Shown: positions 38,623 to 49,014, numbered from the stretch's first letter. The stretch is 64,000 bases of DNA from Gordonia westfalica (GCF_900105725.1 NZ_FNLM01000034.1:806001-870000), one strand, 5' to 3'. The notes: generated from the sequence alone by a model not told the origin. Made by a program: numbers and translations.

Positions 38623-39469
38623 TCAGGATCTCCGCGCCGTCCTCGGTGACGACGAGGGTGTGCTCGAACTGAGCGGTCCACTTGCGGTCCGCGGTCACGA
38701 CCGTCCAGCCGTCGTCCCACATCTCCCAGGCCAGGCCGCCGAGATTGATCATCGGCTCGATGGTGAAGACCATGCCCGGCTCGAGGACGGTGTCGACGTC
38801 GGGTTCGTCGTAGTGCAGCACGACGAGGCCGTTGTGGAATGTCTCACCGATGCCGTGGCCGGTGAAGTCGCGGACGACGCTGTAGCCGAAGCGATTCGCG
38901 TACGACTCGATGACCCGTCCGACGACGTTGAGTTCGCGTCCCGGCTTGACCGCCTTGATCGCCCGCTGGGTGGCGATGCGGGTGCGCTCGACGAGATCGA
39001 CGACCTCCTGCTCGACGTCCCCGGCGAGGAAGGTCGCGTTGGTGTCGCCGTGGACGCCGTCGATGTAGGCGGTGACGTCGATGTTGACGATGTCGCCGTC
39101 GGCGATGACGGTCGAATCCGGGATGCCGTGACAGATCACCTCGTTGAGCGAGGTGCAGCAGGACTTCGGAAAGTCCTTGTAGCCCAGCGTCGACGGGTAG
39201 GCGCCGTGGTCGACCATGTACTCGTGGGCGATGCGGTCGAGTTCATCGGTGGTCACGCCGGGTGCGACGGCCTTGCCGGCCTCGGCGAGGGCGTTGGCGG
39301 CGATCTTCCCGGCGAGGCGCATCTTCTCGATGGTCTCGGGGGTCTGTACCCACGGTTCGTGCCCCTCGTCGACCGTCGGCTTCCACACGTACTCCGGTCG
39401 CTCGATGGAGTCGGGAACGGTCCGGATCGGCGTCGGGGTACCGGGCTTGAGGGCACTGCGAACTGGCAT
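38606..39469 (-). CDS. map: Methionine aminopeptidase type I
   Basis: 287 residues. Removes the N-terminal Met of new proteins using a di-metal centre. The metal ligands lie in [20 protein letters not shown] (two Asp), [11 protein letters not shown] (His) and [10 protein letters not shown] (Glu), plus [10 protein letters not shown] (Glu). The N-terminal extension (about 40 residues with [20 protein letters not shown]) is typical of the actinobacterial MapB form. The ATG precedes [16 protein letters not shown]. Convergent with the kinase gene. Confidence 0.96.
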   Translation of the reverse strand: MPVRSALKPGTPTPIRTVPDSIERPEYVWKPTVDEGHEPWVQTPETIEKMRLAGKIAANALAEAGKAVAPGVTTDELDRIAHEYMVDHGAYPSTLGYKDFPKSCCTSLNEVICHGIPDSTVIADGDIVNIDVTAYIDGVHGDTNATFLAGDVEQEVVDLVERTRIATQRAIKAVKPGRELNVVGRVIESYANRFGYSVVRDFTGHGIGETFHNGLVVLHYDEPDVDTVLEPGMVFTIEPMINLGGLAWEMWDDGWTVVTADRKWTAQFEHTLVVTEDGAEILTVPDA

Positions 39470-39526
39470 GCGGCCACTTTATCTCCTCCGATCGGACCGG
39501 ACCGGCGCGCGGACGCGACGGTCCGC

Positions 39527-39545
39527 ATAAGTAAGCTCGTCCTAA
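39527..39545. promoter_or_regulatory. Candidate IdeR/DtxR iron box upstream of hmuT-like gene
   Basis: ataagtaagctcgtcctaa matches the DtxR/IdeR consensus TTAGGTTAGGCTAACCTAA at 11 of 19 positions exactly and at two more allowed ones; the right half CCTAA is intact. It lies 47 bases before the preferred start at 39592, where it would cover the promoter. It implies repression of the heme/iron importer in iron-replete cells. Confidence 0.55.
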
Positions 39546-39591
39546 GATGACCGCGACGGGACGCGCGGTCACCGATTCGAAGGTGGTCGCG

Positions 39592-40629
39592 GTGAGCTCG
39601 TCGAGCAGGTCGATGCGGACGTTGCTGGTCCTGCTCACCCTTGCCATCGTGTCGTTGACCGCTTCGGCCTGCTTCGTCACACCCATCGACCAGAAGCAGA
39701 AGTCCCCGACCACGCATCTGCGCAGCGGCCCGCAGACCGCCGAGTTCGAGAACACCGATGTCACCCCGGTGTCGGCGAATCCGACGCCGAGGCTGCCGGT
39801 CACGGTCGAGTCGGTGCGCTACGGCGAGGTGACCGTGACCGACGCGAGCCGGATCATCGCCGTCGACATCAGCGGCACGCTCGGCAGCATCGTCTATGCC
39901 CTCGGTCTCGGTTCCAAGGTCGTCGGCCGGGACACCTCGACGGCCTTTCCCTCCGCGGCCGGCCTGCCGGTGGTGACCAACCGCGGCCACAGTCTCAACG
40001 CGGAATCCGTTCTGGCCCTTGATCCGTCCGTCGTACTCGTCAGCGAGTCGACGGTGCCCGCGACTGCGGTCGACCAGATCCGCGATTCCGGTGTCGCGGT
40101 CGTGGTGTTCCCCGCGACCCGCGACCTCGCCTCCAACGACACCCTGATGCGGTCGGTGGCGAAGACCCTGGGTGTGCCCGAGTCCGGCGAGAAGCTCGTC
40201 GAGCGCACGGACGCCCAGCTCGAGTCGGCCCGCGACCTCGTCCCCGATCCGTCCGGCGACCCGACGATGGCGTTCCTCTACATCCGGGGCCGAAATCTCC
40301 TGCTGCTCGCCGGACCCGGTTCCGGCGCCGACGATCTGATCGCCGAACTCGGCGGCAAGGACGCCGGCGAGGCCGCCCGGCTCACGGGCGCCTTCACCGC
40401 GGTCACCGCCGAGTCGATGATCACCGCGGACCCCGACGTCGTCATCGTCATGACGCAGGGCGCCGACACCGTCGGCGGTCCCGAGGGCGTGTTGAGCCTT
40501 CCCGGCATCGCCGAGACCGAGGCCGGCCGCAACGGCCGCGTCGTGCAGATGGACGAGACCAAGATCCTCGCCTTCGGACCCGACGTGGGTCTCGTGCTGG
40601 CGTCATTGGCGAAGGCGATCTACGAGTGA
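39592..40629 (+). CDS. hmuT: HmuT-like heme/iron-binding lipoprotein
   Basis: 345 residues from the GTG at 39592, which follows gaaggtgg; an ATG at 39547 sits against the iron box and is less likely. The signal reads MRTLLVLLTLAIVSLTASAC with a lipobox Cys. The body is a class III binding protein (RIIAVDISGTLGSIVYALGL, LPVVTNRGHSLNAESVLALD, ETKILAFGPDVGLVLASLAK) of the hemin/siderophore group. It overlaps hmuU by four bases (GTGA). Heme is the favoured cargo by family resemblance to HmuT; a ferric siderophore cannot be excluded. Confidence 0.85.
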   Translation: MSSSSRSMRTLLVLLTLAIVSLTASACFVTPIDQKQKSPTTHLRSGPQTAEFENTDVTPVSANPTPRLPVTVESVRYGEVTVTDASRIIAVDISGTLGSIVYALGLGSKVVGRDTSTAFPSAAGLPVVTNRGHSLNAESVLALDPSVVLVSESTVPATAVDQIRDSGVAVVVFPATRDLASNDTLMRSVAKTLGVPESGEKLVERTDAQLESARDLVPDPSGDPTMAFLYIRGRNLLLLAGPGSGADDLIAELGGKDAGEAARLTGAFTAVTAESMITADPDVVIVMTQGADTVGGPEGVLSLPGIAETEAGRNGRVVQMDETKILAFGPDVGLVLASLAKAIYE

Positions 40630-41726
40630 GCGCGCCCACCACCACGGCGCAGACCCCTGCGCCCGTGGCGACCTCACACCGGGTCCGCAACACCGTCGTC
40701 GTGGTCGTGATGCTGATCGCGACCGCGCTGCTCGCGATCATCTCCGCGGGGATCGGCCAGGTACAGGTCCCGCCCCTGGAGGTGCTGGGCAGCATCGCGC
40801 ACCACTGGCATCTCGACATCGGGCCGTTGCCGTCGCACCCCAACGGCGAAGGCGCACTGTGGAACGTGCGCTTCCCCCGCATCGTGCTCGGGTTGTTCGT
40901 CGGCGCCGCGCTCGGCGCGGCCGGCTGCCTGCTGCAGGGTGTGCTCGCCAATCCGCTCGCCGAACCGAGCATCATCGGCGTCTCGTCGGGGTCCGCGATC
41001 GGCGCCTGCCTGGTGATCGTCGTCGCCGGCGGCGGCGCGGGAGTCGGCGGCGCCGCGGACAACTGGCTGCTCGCCGGTGCCGCGTTCGTCTTCGGCCTGG
41101 CCACTGCAGCGGCGGTGTACGTGCTGTCGCTGCGCGACGGCTCGTCGTCGGCCATCATGCTGGTGCTCACCGGTATCGCGGTGAACGCCTTCGCCGCCGG
41201 TGTCATCGCCTTCCTCACCTTCGTCGCCTCCACCGCCGCCCGCGAGCAGATCGTCTTCTGGCAGTTGGGTTCGCTGGCCGGCGGCACGTGGAGCGACATC
41301 TGGGTCGTCGCACCGCTGGTCGTGATCGGTGTCGCCGTCTGCGTGCTCCTCGTGCACAAGCTCGACCTGCTCGCGCTGGGCGAGATCCAGGCCGCGTCAC
41401 TGGGTGTCAATGTGGAAGCGGTTCGACGCCAGGCCATCGTGCTGACCGCGGTCCTGACCGCCGCCGCGGTGGCCTTCGCGGGCATCATCGCGTTCGTGGG
41501 TCTGGTGGTACCGCACGTGATGCGGCTGATCGTCGGCCCCAAGCACTCGATCCTGCTGCCCACCAGCGTCATCGGCGGTGCGCTGGTCATCACCGCCGCT
41601 GATCTCGCGGCCCGCACCATGCTCGGCGACGCAGATCTCCCGCTCGGCATGTTCACCGCTCTGATCGGCGGCCCGGTCTTCTTCATCCTGCTGCGCCGCA
41701 GCCGTCGAGCGGGGGCAGGCTGGTGA
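40626..41726 (+). CDS. hmuU: HmuU-like heme/iron permease
   Basis: 366 residues, FecCD family. Key segments: VRFPRIVLGLFVGAALGAAG, LANPLAEPSIIGVSSGSAIG, and the C-terminal IIAFVGLVVPHVMRLIVGPK. It has about ten membrane helices. It imports the ligand delivered by the lipoprotein encoded upstream. Start and stop overlap the neighbours by four bases each, so hmuT-hmuU-hmuV is a single translation-coupled unit under the iron box. Confidence 0.93.
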   Translation: MSAPTTTAQTPAPVATSHRVRNTVVVVVMLIATALLAIISAGIGQVQVPPLEVLGSIAHHWHLDIGPLPSHPNGEGALWNVRFPRIVLGLFVGAALGAAGCLLQGVLANPLAEPSIIGVSSGSAIGACLVIVVAGGGAGVGGAADNWLLAGAAFVFGLATAAAVYVLSLRDGSSSAIMLVLTGIAVNAFAAGVIAFLTFVASTAAREQIVFWQLGSLAGGTWSDIWVVAPLVVIGVAVCVLLVHKLDLLALGEIQAASLGVNVEAVRRQAIVLTAVLTAAAVAFAGIIAFVGLVVPHVMRLIVGPKHSILLPTSVIGGALVITAADLAARTMLGDADLPLGMFTALIGGPVFFILLRRSRRAGAGW

Positions 41727-42517
41727 CCGCCGAGACGATCGCGACGACACCGGGCATCGTCGCCGAGGACGTCCGGGTGGAACTCGGTGGGCGGGAGGTC
41801 GTCCGCGGGGTGTCGCTCGAGGTCCATCCCGGCGAGATCGTGACGCTGGTCGGCCCGAACGGCTGCGGCAAGTCGACGCTGCTGTCGGTGCTGTCGGGCA
41901 CGCGGAAGCCGCAGAGCGGCCGCGTGACGATCGACGGCCGCGACGTCGCGAGCACCTCGCTGCGCGAGCTCGCACGGCACCGCAGCGTGGTCACCCAGCA
42001 GAACCGGGTGGACACGCCGTTCACCGTCGCCGAGGTCGTCGCCATGGGCCGCTACCCGTGGCTACGCACCCCGAAGGCCGCCCAGTCCCCCGCCGTGATC
42101 GCCGACGCCGTCGACCTGTGCGAACTCGCCGACATCGTCGACCGGCCCTTCGCCCAGCTGTCCGGCGGCCAGCAGGCACGGGTCTCGCTGGCGCGCGCCC
42201 TGGCCCAGGACACGCCGGTCATGATGCTCGACGAGCCGACCGCCGCACTCGACATCCACCACCAGGAACAGGTCCTCGAGATCCTGCGCATCCATCGCGA
42301 CGCCGGAAATGCCGTGCTGCTCGTCGTACACGACCTGACCCTGGCCGCCGCGTACGCCGACCGCGTCGCGGTCATGAAACACGGTGAGCTGCTCGCGGTC
42401 GGCCCCACCGACGAGGTGATGACCGCCGAGCTGTTGAGCCGGACCTACGATCATCCGGTCGAGGTCGTCGACCACGGCGGGCGCCGGATCATCCTGCCCG
42501 AACGCTCATCCCGCTGA
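41723..42517 (+). CDS. hmuV: HmuV-like ABC ATPase
   Basis: 264 residues. Walker A GPNGCGKST, ABC signature LSGGQQARVSLARALAQDTP, Walker B VMMLDEPTAALDIHH and H loop LLVVHDLTLAAAYADR. Powers heme/iron uptake with HmuT and HmuU. It ends exactly against the convergent PBP gene (adjacent stop codons with no spacer). Confidence 0.94.
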   Translation: MTAETIATTPGIVAEDVRVELGGREVVRGVSLEVHPGEIVTLVGPNGCGKSTLLSVLSGTRKPQSGRVTIDGRDVASTSLRELARHRSVVTQQNRVDTPFTVAEVVAMGRYPWLRTPKAAQSPAVIADAVDLCELADIVDRPFAQLSGGQQARVSLARALAQDTPVMMLDEPTAALDIHHQEQVLEILRIHRDAGNAVLLVVHDLTLAAAYADRVAVMKHGELLAVGPTDEVMTAELLSRTYDHPVEVVDHGGRRIILPERSSR

Positions 42518-44350
42518 TCACCGCACCGCGTAACCCGGCCCGAGTCCGTCGAAGAAGTCGCGGGTGACGGCCACCGCATTGTTGGAGTCGCCGCCGCGGA
42601 CGACGAGGGTCGCGAAGGCGATGTCGCCGCGGTAACCGGCGAACCAGGCGTGCGATCCGCCGTCGAACTCGGCCTCACCGGTCTTGCCGAACACGGCTCC
42701 GCGGCCGTCGATCACCGATGCGGTACCGCTGGTGATGACGGCACGCATCATCGGCCGCAGTTGCTCGTAGACCTCGGGCGGCATCGTCGGGATGGGACCC
42801 TCGATCTCGGTGGGCTTGTCCAGGATGAGTTGCGGCACCGGGGCTTTGGAGCCGTTGGCGACGGTCGCCGCGACGAGCGCCAGGCCGAGGGGCGAGACGA
42901 GCACCTTGCCCTGGCCGAACCCGTCCTCACTGCGTGCGACCAGTTCGTTCTCGATCGGCACCGATCCGGACACGGCGTCGAGGCCGGCGATCGAATACCG
43001 CTGACCGATCCCCATCGCCGCGGCGGTGTGGGCGAGGTCCGAGGGTCCCATCTGGCTGGCGAGCTTGGCGAACGTGGTGTTGCACGAGGCGGCGAAGGCC
43101 TGCAGCATCGACACGGTACCCAGCGAGAAGCCGTTGTAGTTCGGGATCAGGCGCGGGCCGATCTGGATCTCACCCGGACAGCCGACGGTCGTGTCCGGGG
43201 AGGCCATCTTGCGGTTGATCGCAGCCGCGGCGGTGACCATCTTGAACGTCGAACCGGGCGGATACAGGCCGGTGGTCGCGATCGGCCCCTGCCGGTCCGC
43301 GGACGGATTCTGGGCGACGGCCAGGATGCGTCCGGTGGACGGCTGCACGACGACCATCGCCACCTGGAACCGGTTGGCGGCGTTGACCGCCCGCTGGGCC
43401 GAGTTCTGCACGGTCCGCGACAGGCTGAGCGACACCGCGGGCGACGGGTCGGGATCGTGGTCGGCGAGCACGTCGGCGTCCAGACCGTTCGGGTTGACCG
43501 AGACCACGCGCCAACCGGCCCGCCCGGCGACCTCGCCGTCGACGACCTTCTTGACCTCGGTCAGCAGCGCCGGCGCGAACTTCGGGTCCTTGGGGACCAG
43601 TTCGGCCTGCTCGTTGGTGACGACACCGGGGATCGCGAGCTGGTCGCGGAGCCGGTCGAACTGGGCGTTGGACAGGCGGGCCAGCGGATACTGCTGCCCG
43701 TTCGAGGTGACCCGCTCGGTGATCAGCTGCTCGTCGAGGTCCGGGTTGAACCGGCGCAGCACCGCCACCGCACTGGTGACCGAGGCCGCCACGGAGGCGC
43801 CCTGTTCGGTCGCCTTCTCCGGATCGAAGTTCACCCCGACGACGGTGCCGTTGACCATCACCTCAGAGCCGTCGGCCTCGTTCACCGTGGCCCGGGGCGC
43901 CTCGATGATCTGGAGCGAGAGTCGTTGGTCGGCACCGAGTTTCGGGTGGATCGCGGTCGACGCCCAGCGCACCGCCCAGCCGGTGTCGGATCGGCCCATG
44001 CGCAGGGTCGCGTCGTAGGACCAGTCCCGGCCGCGCGGGAGGGTCCAGGTGTAGTCGACCTGCACCTCCGCCGTGTCACCGGTGACGCGTACTCGACCGG
44101 CCTTCGCGTCGAGTTCTTCCGCGGCGAGCCCCGACCACGCCGACTTCATCGCCGACCCCGAGGTCTGCGGCACATCGGTGAGGGCGGCGGCTGCGTCGAG
44201 TTCCTGTTGCGAGTACGCCTCGAGGAATCGTTCGGCGGCGCGTCGCGGGCCGTCGTCCTCCGAGGTCGAACAGGCTGCGGTGGCCGCGATCACGACAGCA
44301 CTGACCGCGACGATCACCGCCGGGGTCCATCGAGTTCGCGTGTGCCACAT
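42518..44350 (-). CDS. Lipoprotein-type penicillin-binding protein (PBP2a/MecA-like domain order)
   Basis: 610 residues from the ATG at 44350 (MWHTRTRWTPAVIVAVSAVV), chosen because it gives a signal peptide ending in a TAAC lipobox. The order is an NTF2-like MecA N domain (about 30-150), a PBP dimerisation domain, and a transpeptidase with STFK (nucleophile Ser), SCN and KTGEAEF motifs. It crosslinks peptidoglycan outside the membrane. It corresponds in build and neighbourhood to M. tuberculosis Rv2864c. A frame extension to 44626 overlaps the upstream GNAT gene and is not used. Confidence 0.93.
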   Translation of the reverse strand: MWHTRTRWTPAVIVAVSAVVIAATAACSTSEDDGPRRAAERFLEAYSQQELDAAAALTDVPQTSGSAMKSAWSGLAAEELDAKAGRVRVTGDTAEVQVDYTWTLPRGRDWSYDATLRMGRSDTGWAVRWASTAIHPKLGADQRLSLQIIEAPRATVNEADGSEVMVNGTVVGVNFDPEKATEQGASVAASVTSAVAVLRRFNPDLDEQLITERVTSNGQQYPLARLSNAQFDRLRDQLAIPGVVTNEQAELVPKDPKFAPALLTEVKKVVDGEVAGRAGWRVVSVNPNGLDADVLADHDPDPSPAVSLSLSRTVQNSAQRAVNAANRFQVAMVVVQPSTGRILAVAQNPSADRQGPIATTGLYPPGSTFKMVTAAAAINRKMASPDTTVGCPGEIQIGPRLIPNYNGFSLGTVSMLQAFAASCNTTFAKLASQMGPSDLAHTAAAMGIGQRYSIAGLDAVSGSVPIENELVARSEDGFGQGKVLVSPLGLALVAATVANGSKAPVPQLILDKPTEIEGPIPTMPPEVYEQLRPMMRAVITSGTASVIDGRGAVFGKTGEAEFDGGSHAWFAGYRGDIAFATLVVRGGDSNNAVAVTRDFFDGLGPGYAVR

Positions 44351-44432
44351 CGCGGTCGAGTCTAGGGCTGCGACCCGCCGATCCCGGGTAGCCACGCGGG
44401 AGGTCGCACTGTGACCTCCGGACCGGTTCGGA

Positions 44433-45272
44433 TCAGTCGACGAGGACGGTGGCGAAGGTGCCGACCTCGGTGAACCCGATGCGGTCGTACACCGCGCGCG
44501 CGGTCTCGTTGAAGCTGTTGACGTAGAGGCTCGGGAGTCGCCCGTGAGCGGCGACCGCCTCGGCGACGGCGGCGGTGCCGCCCAGGCCCAGCCCTTCGCC
44601 GCGGCGTTCCGGCGACACCCACACACCTTGGATCTGACCGACCCGCCGCGACAGCGACCCGATCTCCGCCTTGAACACGACGTCGGGGCCGTCGAAGCGG
44701 GCGAAGACCCGCTGGGCCGAGATCAACGATGCGAGGCGCCTGCGGTAGGAGCGGCCGCCGTCACCGGCGGTGGGGTCGACGCCGACCTCGCCGATGAACA
44801 TGTCGATCGCGGCCGGCATGTAGGCGTCGAGGTCGTCGAGCGTGACGAGTCGCACGGCCGGATCCGATGGCACCGCCGGGCATCCGGTCAGGACCAGCAG
44901 CGGCTGGACCGGCCGCACCTCGCGCGCCGGGCCCCACACGGGTTCGATCTGCTGCCACATCGGCAGCACCAGGTCGGCCCGACCGACGATCGACGAACAG
45001 GCACGCGGGGCGGCCACCGCACGGTCGGAGAAGTAGTCGAGATCGTCGGCGGCCCCGAGCAGCGGGATCAGGTTGGCGCCGGAGAAACACAGCGACGTCG
45101 ACGGATCCTGCGCGGTCCAGAGCTCACCGCCGAGGAGACGCGGGTTGATGCCGTGGGTCTCGAACCTCGCGGCGACCATGCACATCGCCACCGGGTCGGA
45201 CATGAGCACGCGTTCGACAGCGGCCGCATCACGCGCGCCGAGCGGTTTGTCGCCCAGTAGCTTCAGCACCAC
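44433..45272 (-). CDS. GNAT acetyltransferase with DUF4081 domain
   Basis: 279 residues. The N-terminal half (DAAAVERVLMSDPVAMCMVA, GGELWTAQ, CFSGANLIPL) is the DUF4081 module. The C-terminal half is a GNAT fold with acetyl-CoA motif GVWVSPERRGEGLGLGGTAA and the end LYVNSFNETARAVYDRIGFT. The same gene sits between the PBP and ispG in mycobacteria (Rv2867c). The substrate is unknown. GTG start behind gaggag; the second codon is also GTG. Confidence 0.88.
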   Translation of the reverse strand: MVLKLLGDKPLGARDAAAVERVLMSDPVAMCMVAARFETHGINPRLLGGELWTAQDPSTSLCFSGANLIPLLGAADDLDYFSDRAVAAPRACSSIVGRADLVLPMWQQIEPVWGPAREVRPVQPLLVLTGCPAVPSDPAVRLVTLDDLDAYMPAAIDMFIGEVGVDPTAGDGGRSYRRRLASLISAQRVFARFDGPDVVFKAEIGSLSRRVGQIQGVWVSPERRGEGLGLGGTAAVAEAVAAHGRLPSLYVNSFNETARAVYDRIGFTEVGTFATVLVD

Positions 45273-45331
45273 CGCTCCTCACTTTCCTGAAAGGATCTCG
45301 CGACAGCGCCCGCGCCCTGGAACCCCATCGT

Positions 45332-46519
45332 CTAGGAGACGGTCACCACCGGCGGGCCGACGTGCGTGCCGTCTCCAGTTTCTCCTGTTTCCTCGGCAAT
45401 CCGCAGCGCTTCCTCGATCAATGTCTCCACGATCTGCGCCTCCGGGACGGTCTTGATGACCTCGCCCTTGACGAAGATCTGTCCCTTGCCGTTTCCGGAG
45501 GCGACACCGAGGTCGGCCTCGCGGGCCTCACCGGGTCCGTTGACCACGCAACCCATGACCGCCACGCGCAGCGGGACATCCATGCCCTCGAGTCCCGCGG
45601 TCACCTCGTCGGCGAGTTTGTAGACGTCGACCTGGGCGCGTCCGCACGACGGGCAGGACACGATCTCGAGCTTGCGCGGCCGCAGGTTGAGCGACTGGAG
45701 GATCTGGTCACCGACCTTGATCTCCTCGGCGGGCGGTGCCGACAGCGAGACGCGGATGGTGTCGCCGATGCCCTCGCTCAGCAGCGCACCGAACGCGACC
45801 GCGGACTTGATGGTGCCCTGGAACGCCGGACCCGCCTCGGTGACGCCGAGGTGCAGCGGGTAGTCGCACTGCGCGGCCAGCTGGCGGTAGGCCTCGACCA
45901 TGATGACCGGGTCGTTGTGCTTCACCGAGATCTTGATGTCGCCGAAGCCGTGCTCCTCGAACAGTCCCGCCTCCCACAGCGCCGACTCGACGAGCGCCTC
46001 GGGCGTCGCCTTGCCGTACTTCTGCAGGATGCGCTTGTCGAGTGAACCCGCGTTGACGCCGATGCGGATGGGGATGCCGGCCTCACCGGCAGCCTTGGCG
46101 ACCTCTTTGACCCGGCCGTCGAATTCCTTGATGTTGCCCGGGTTCACGCGCACCGCGGCACAACCGGCGTCGATCGCGGCGAAGATGTACTTCGGCTGGA
46201 AGTGGATGTCGGCGATGACCGGGATCTTCGACTTCTTGGCGATGATCGGCAGCGCCTCGGCGTCTTCGGGACGCGGGCATGCGACACGGACGATGTCGCA
46301 ACCCGACGCGGTCAGCTCCGCGATCTGCTGCAGGGTCGCGTTGATGTCGTGGGTCTTGGTGGTCGTCATCGACTGCACCGAGATCGGGTGGTCGCTGCCG
46401 ACGCCGACCGAGCCGACGAACAGCTGCCGGGTCTTGCGGCGCGGGGCCAGCACCGGCGGGGGTCCGGCCGGCATGCCGAGTCCGATCGGCACGGCGTTGG
46501 CAGGAGTCGGGGCGTTCAT
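45332..46519 (-). CDS. ispG: 4-Hydroxy-3-methylbut-2-enyl-diphosphate synthase
   Basis: 395 residues. Fe-S enzyme of the MEP isoprenoid pathway, converting MEcPP to HMBPP. The TIM barrel begins [20 protein letters not shown]. The 4Fe-4S ligands are in [14 protein letters not shown] (two Cys) and [13 protein letters not shown] (third Cys), with the catalytic Glu following. Family length about 360-400. The ATG at 46519 has agaggtg upstream. It is 67 bases after rip1, and two genes after dxr of the same pathway. Confidence 0.97.
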   Translation of the reverse strand: MNAPTPANAVPIGLGMPAGPPPVLAPRRKTRQLFVGSVGVGSDHPISVQSMTTTKTHDINATLQQIAELTASGCDIVRVACPRPEDAEALPIIAKKSKIPVIADIHFQPKYIFAAIDAGCAAVRVNPGNIKEFDGRVKEVAKAAGEAGIPIRIGVNAGSLDKRILQKYGKATPEALVESALWEAGLFEEHGFGDIKISVKHNDPVIMVEAYRQLAAQCDYPLHLGVTEAGPAFQGTIKSAVAFGALLSEGIGDTIRVSLSAPPAEEIKVGDQILQSLNLRPRKLEIVSCPSCGRAQVDVYKLADEVTAGLEGMDVPLRVAVMGCVVNGPGEAREADLGVASGNGKGQIFVKGEVIKTVPEAQIVETLIEEALRIAEETGETGDGTHVGPPVVTVS

Positions 46520-46586
46520 CTGTTCACCTCTGTGAGTCGGACGTGTTGGGGCTGATGGATGTCTGGTGGGAATTCGTCGCCGGAAC

Positions 46587-47813
46587 TCACCACGGATTGA
46601 TCGGGTTGACGATGTCGGCGGTCAGGGTGAGCACCATGAAGCCGGCCATCACCACCACCGCGGCGTAGGTGATCGGGAGCAGCTTGTAGTAGTCGACGGC
46701 GGCACCGGGTGCCCGGCCGAACCAGCGACGGACGGTGTCGCGGCCCTTCTCGTAGCCCACGATCGCCATGTGCCCGCCGTCGAGCGGCAGCAGCGGGACC
46801 AGGTTGAACAGGCCGAGGAAGAAGTTGATGCTGATCAGCAGCATCCAGAACATGTCCCACAGTCCGCGTTCGACGGCCTGACCGCCGAGCACGGAGGCGC
46901 CGTAGACGCTGACCGGGGTGTCGAGGGCGCGCTCTCCGCCGGTCACCGCGGTCCAGAGCGCACCGATCTTGCTGGGCAGCGACAGCAGCGCGTTCCAGGT
47001 CTCCTTGATCAGGTCGCCGGTGAAGACGACGGCGCCCGGGATCACGTCGAAGCCGCTGAAGTCCTTGATCGCCGGCGGGGCGTCGTAGGCGATGCCGACC
47101 ATGTTGTAGCTGACGGTCTCGGTGGTGCCGTCGGAACGCGTCGCGGACACGGTGACGGGTTCGGGCGTCATCGTCAGCTCGAGGCGTTCGCCGGCACGGT
47201 CGACGGAGAGGACCACCGGACCGGTCGACTCCCGGATGACCGGGGTCAGGTCGGCGGCCTTGCCGACCGGTTGGCCGTTGATGGCGACGATCTCATCGCC
47301 CGGACGCAGCCCGGCGGCCGCTGCGGGACCACCGCCGGTGCACGGCGAGTTGGTCTGTTTGCCGTCGGCGATGGTGATCGTCGACGAGACGCACTGGGTC
47401 TCGGCGACCTTCGCGGGGGTGGGCGGCGGGCTGAGGTCGGGCAGACCGAAGCTGAGGCCGACGATGATGATCAGGACGAAGCCGAGGATGAAGTTCTGCG
47501 CGGGACCGGCGAACAGCACGACGAGGCGCTTCCACGCCTTCTGCTTGTACATCGCCCGGTCCTGCTCGTCGGCGGTGAGCTCCTCGTGCGGGGTCATGCC
47601 CGCGATGTCGCAGAAGCCGCCGAGCGGGATCGCCTTGAGTCCGTATTCGGTCTCGCCGCGGCGCGTCGACCAGATCGTCGGTCCGAAGCCCACGAAGTAG
47701 CGACGCACCTTCATGCCGGTCGCTTGCGCAGCCCACATGTGACCGCACTCATGCCAGGCGACCGACAGCAACAGCGCCAACGCGAAGAGCGTGACACCGA
47801 TCGCGAAACTCAC
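46587..47813 (-). CDS. rip1: Site-2 (Rip1-type) intramembrane metalloprotease
   Basis: 408 residues from the GTG at 47813, which follows ggatggag. The zinc site HECGH lies in the first helix ([20 protein letters not shown]), with the third ligand in [15 protein letters not shown] domain ([20 protein letters not shown]) lies between helices. The [13 protein letters not shown] signature is shared with M. tuberculosis Rip1 (Rv2869c). It cleaves anti-sigma factors and other membrane proteins in regulated proteolysis. It sits between dxr and ispG, as in mycobacteria. Longer frames to 47924 overlap dxr. Confidence 0.95.
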   Translation of the reverse strand: MSFAIGVTLFALALLLSVAWHECGHMWAAQATGMKVRRYFVGFGPTIWSTRRGETEYGLKAIPLGGFCDIAGMTPHEELTADEQDRAMYKQKAWKRLVVLFAGPAQNFILGFVLIIIVGLSFGLPDLSPPPTPAKVAETQCVSSTITIADGKQTNSPCTGGGPAAAAGLRPGDEIVAINGQPVGKAADLTPVIRESTGPVVLSVDRAGERLELTMTPEPVTVSATRSDGTTETVSYNMVGIAYDAPPAIKDFSGFDVIPGAVVFTGDLIKETWNALLSLPSKIGALWTAVTGGERALDTPVSVYGASVLGGQAVERGLWDMFWMLLISINFFLGLFNLVPLLPLDGGHMAIVGYEKGRDTVRRWFGRAPGAAVDYYKLLPITYAAVVVMAGFMVLTLTADIVNPINPW

Positions 47814-47830
47814 GTACTCACTCCATCCAG

Positions 47831-49002
47831 CTACACGGCGGCCGCGACCAGCTGAGCTGCGCGTTCCCGGGCCCACCGATCGGCGGCGAAGACCTCCTCC
47901 ACAGTACCTGGCGCGACACGCCACTGATCCGCCTCGCCGAGCACCTCGCCGACGATCCCGACGATGCGCGGGAACCGGATCGCACCTGCGAAGAAGCCCT
48001 CGGCGGCCGCCTCGTTGGCCGCGTTGTACACCGCCGTGAGACTCCCCCGCCCCGTCCGGCCGCCCGGGCGAGCTCGATCGCCGGGAACACCTTGTCGTCG
48101 ACCGGCTCGAACGTCCACGCCGAGGCGGTGGAGAAGTCGCAGGCGGTCGACGATCCGGGAACGCGATCCGGCCAGCCCATCGCCAGCGCGATGGGCAGTT
48201 TCATCGACGGCGGCGAGGCCTTGGCGACGGTCGCGCCGTCGACGAAGGTCACCATCGAGTGCACGATCGACTGCGGATGGACGGTGACGTCGATGTGGTC
48301 GTAGTCGACGTCGAAGAGCAGGTGCGCCTCGATGACCTCGAGCGCCTTGTTGACCAGGGTCGCCGAGTTCAGGGTGATCATCGGCCCCATCGACCAGGTG
48401 GGATGGCGGCCGGCCTGTTCGGGGGTGACGTCCTCGAGTTGCTCTGCGGTCCAGCCGCGGAACGGCCCGCCCGACGCGGTGAGGACGAGGCGATCGACCT
48501 CGGCGGCCGTTCCGGCGCGCAGGCACTGGGCGATCGCCGAATGCTCCGAGTCCACCGGGACGATCTGTCCGGGGGCCGCCGCGTCGAGGACCAGTGACCC
48601 GCCGGCGACGAGCGATTCCTTGTTCGCGAGGGCGAGTCGCGCGCCGGTCCGCAGGGCGGCGAGCGAGGGCGCCAGGCCGATCGAGCCGACCACGGCGTTG
48701 AGCACGACGTCGACACCGGCCTCGGCGGCGACCGCGTCGACGAGGTCACACATGGCGTCGGCACCGCCGAGGACGGTCGCCCCGAGTCGTTCGGACAGTT
48801 CGGCGGCGCGGGCGACATCGGCGACGGCCAGCCTCGACGCCGGTACACCGAAGGCGGCGGCCTGCTGCACGAGCCGGTCGAGGTTGCCGCCGCCCGCGCC
48901 GAGGCCGGCGACCTCGAAGCGATCGGGATGCTCGGCGATCACTTCGAGCGCCTGAACGCCGATGGAACCGGTCGAGCCGAGGATCAAGACACGTGTGGGC
49001 AC
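47831..49002 (-). CDS. dxr: 1-Deoxy-D-xylulose-5-phosphate reductoisomerase, apparent frameshift
   Basis: Second step of the MEP pathway. NADPH motif [17 protein letters not shown] at the N-terminus, substrate loop [16 protein letters not shown], metal ligands in [12 protein letters not shown] and the flexible loop [10 protein letters not shown]. After ELARAAGR the frame breaks at the CCCCC run 48044-48048 (GGGGG on the coding strand). The next frame carries [20 protein letters not shown] to the stop at 47831. One added G restores [17 protein letters not shown], the family pattern. Since the enzyme is normally essential in these bacteria, an assembly error is likely. Restored length is about 390 residues. 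Confidence 0.93.
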
Positions 49003-49014
49003 GTATCCATTGTG

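Noticed and set aside
44351..44626. N-terminal extension of the PBP
   Set aside because: Overlaps the upstream GNAT gene and would bury the lipoprotein signal.
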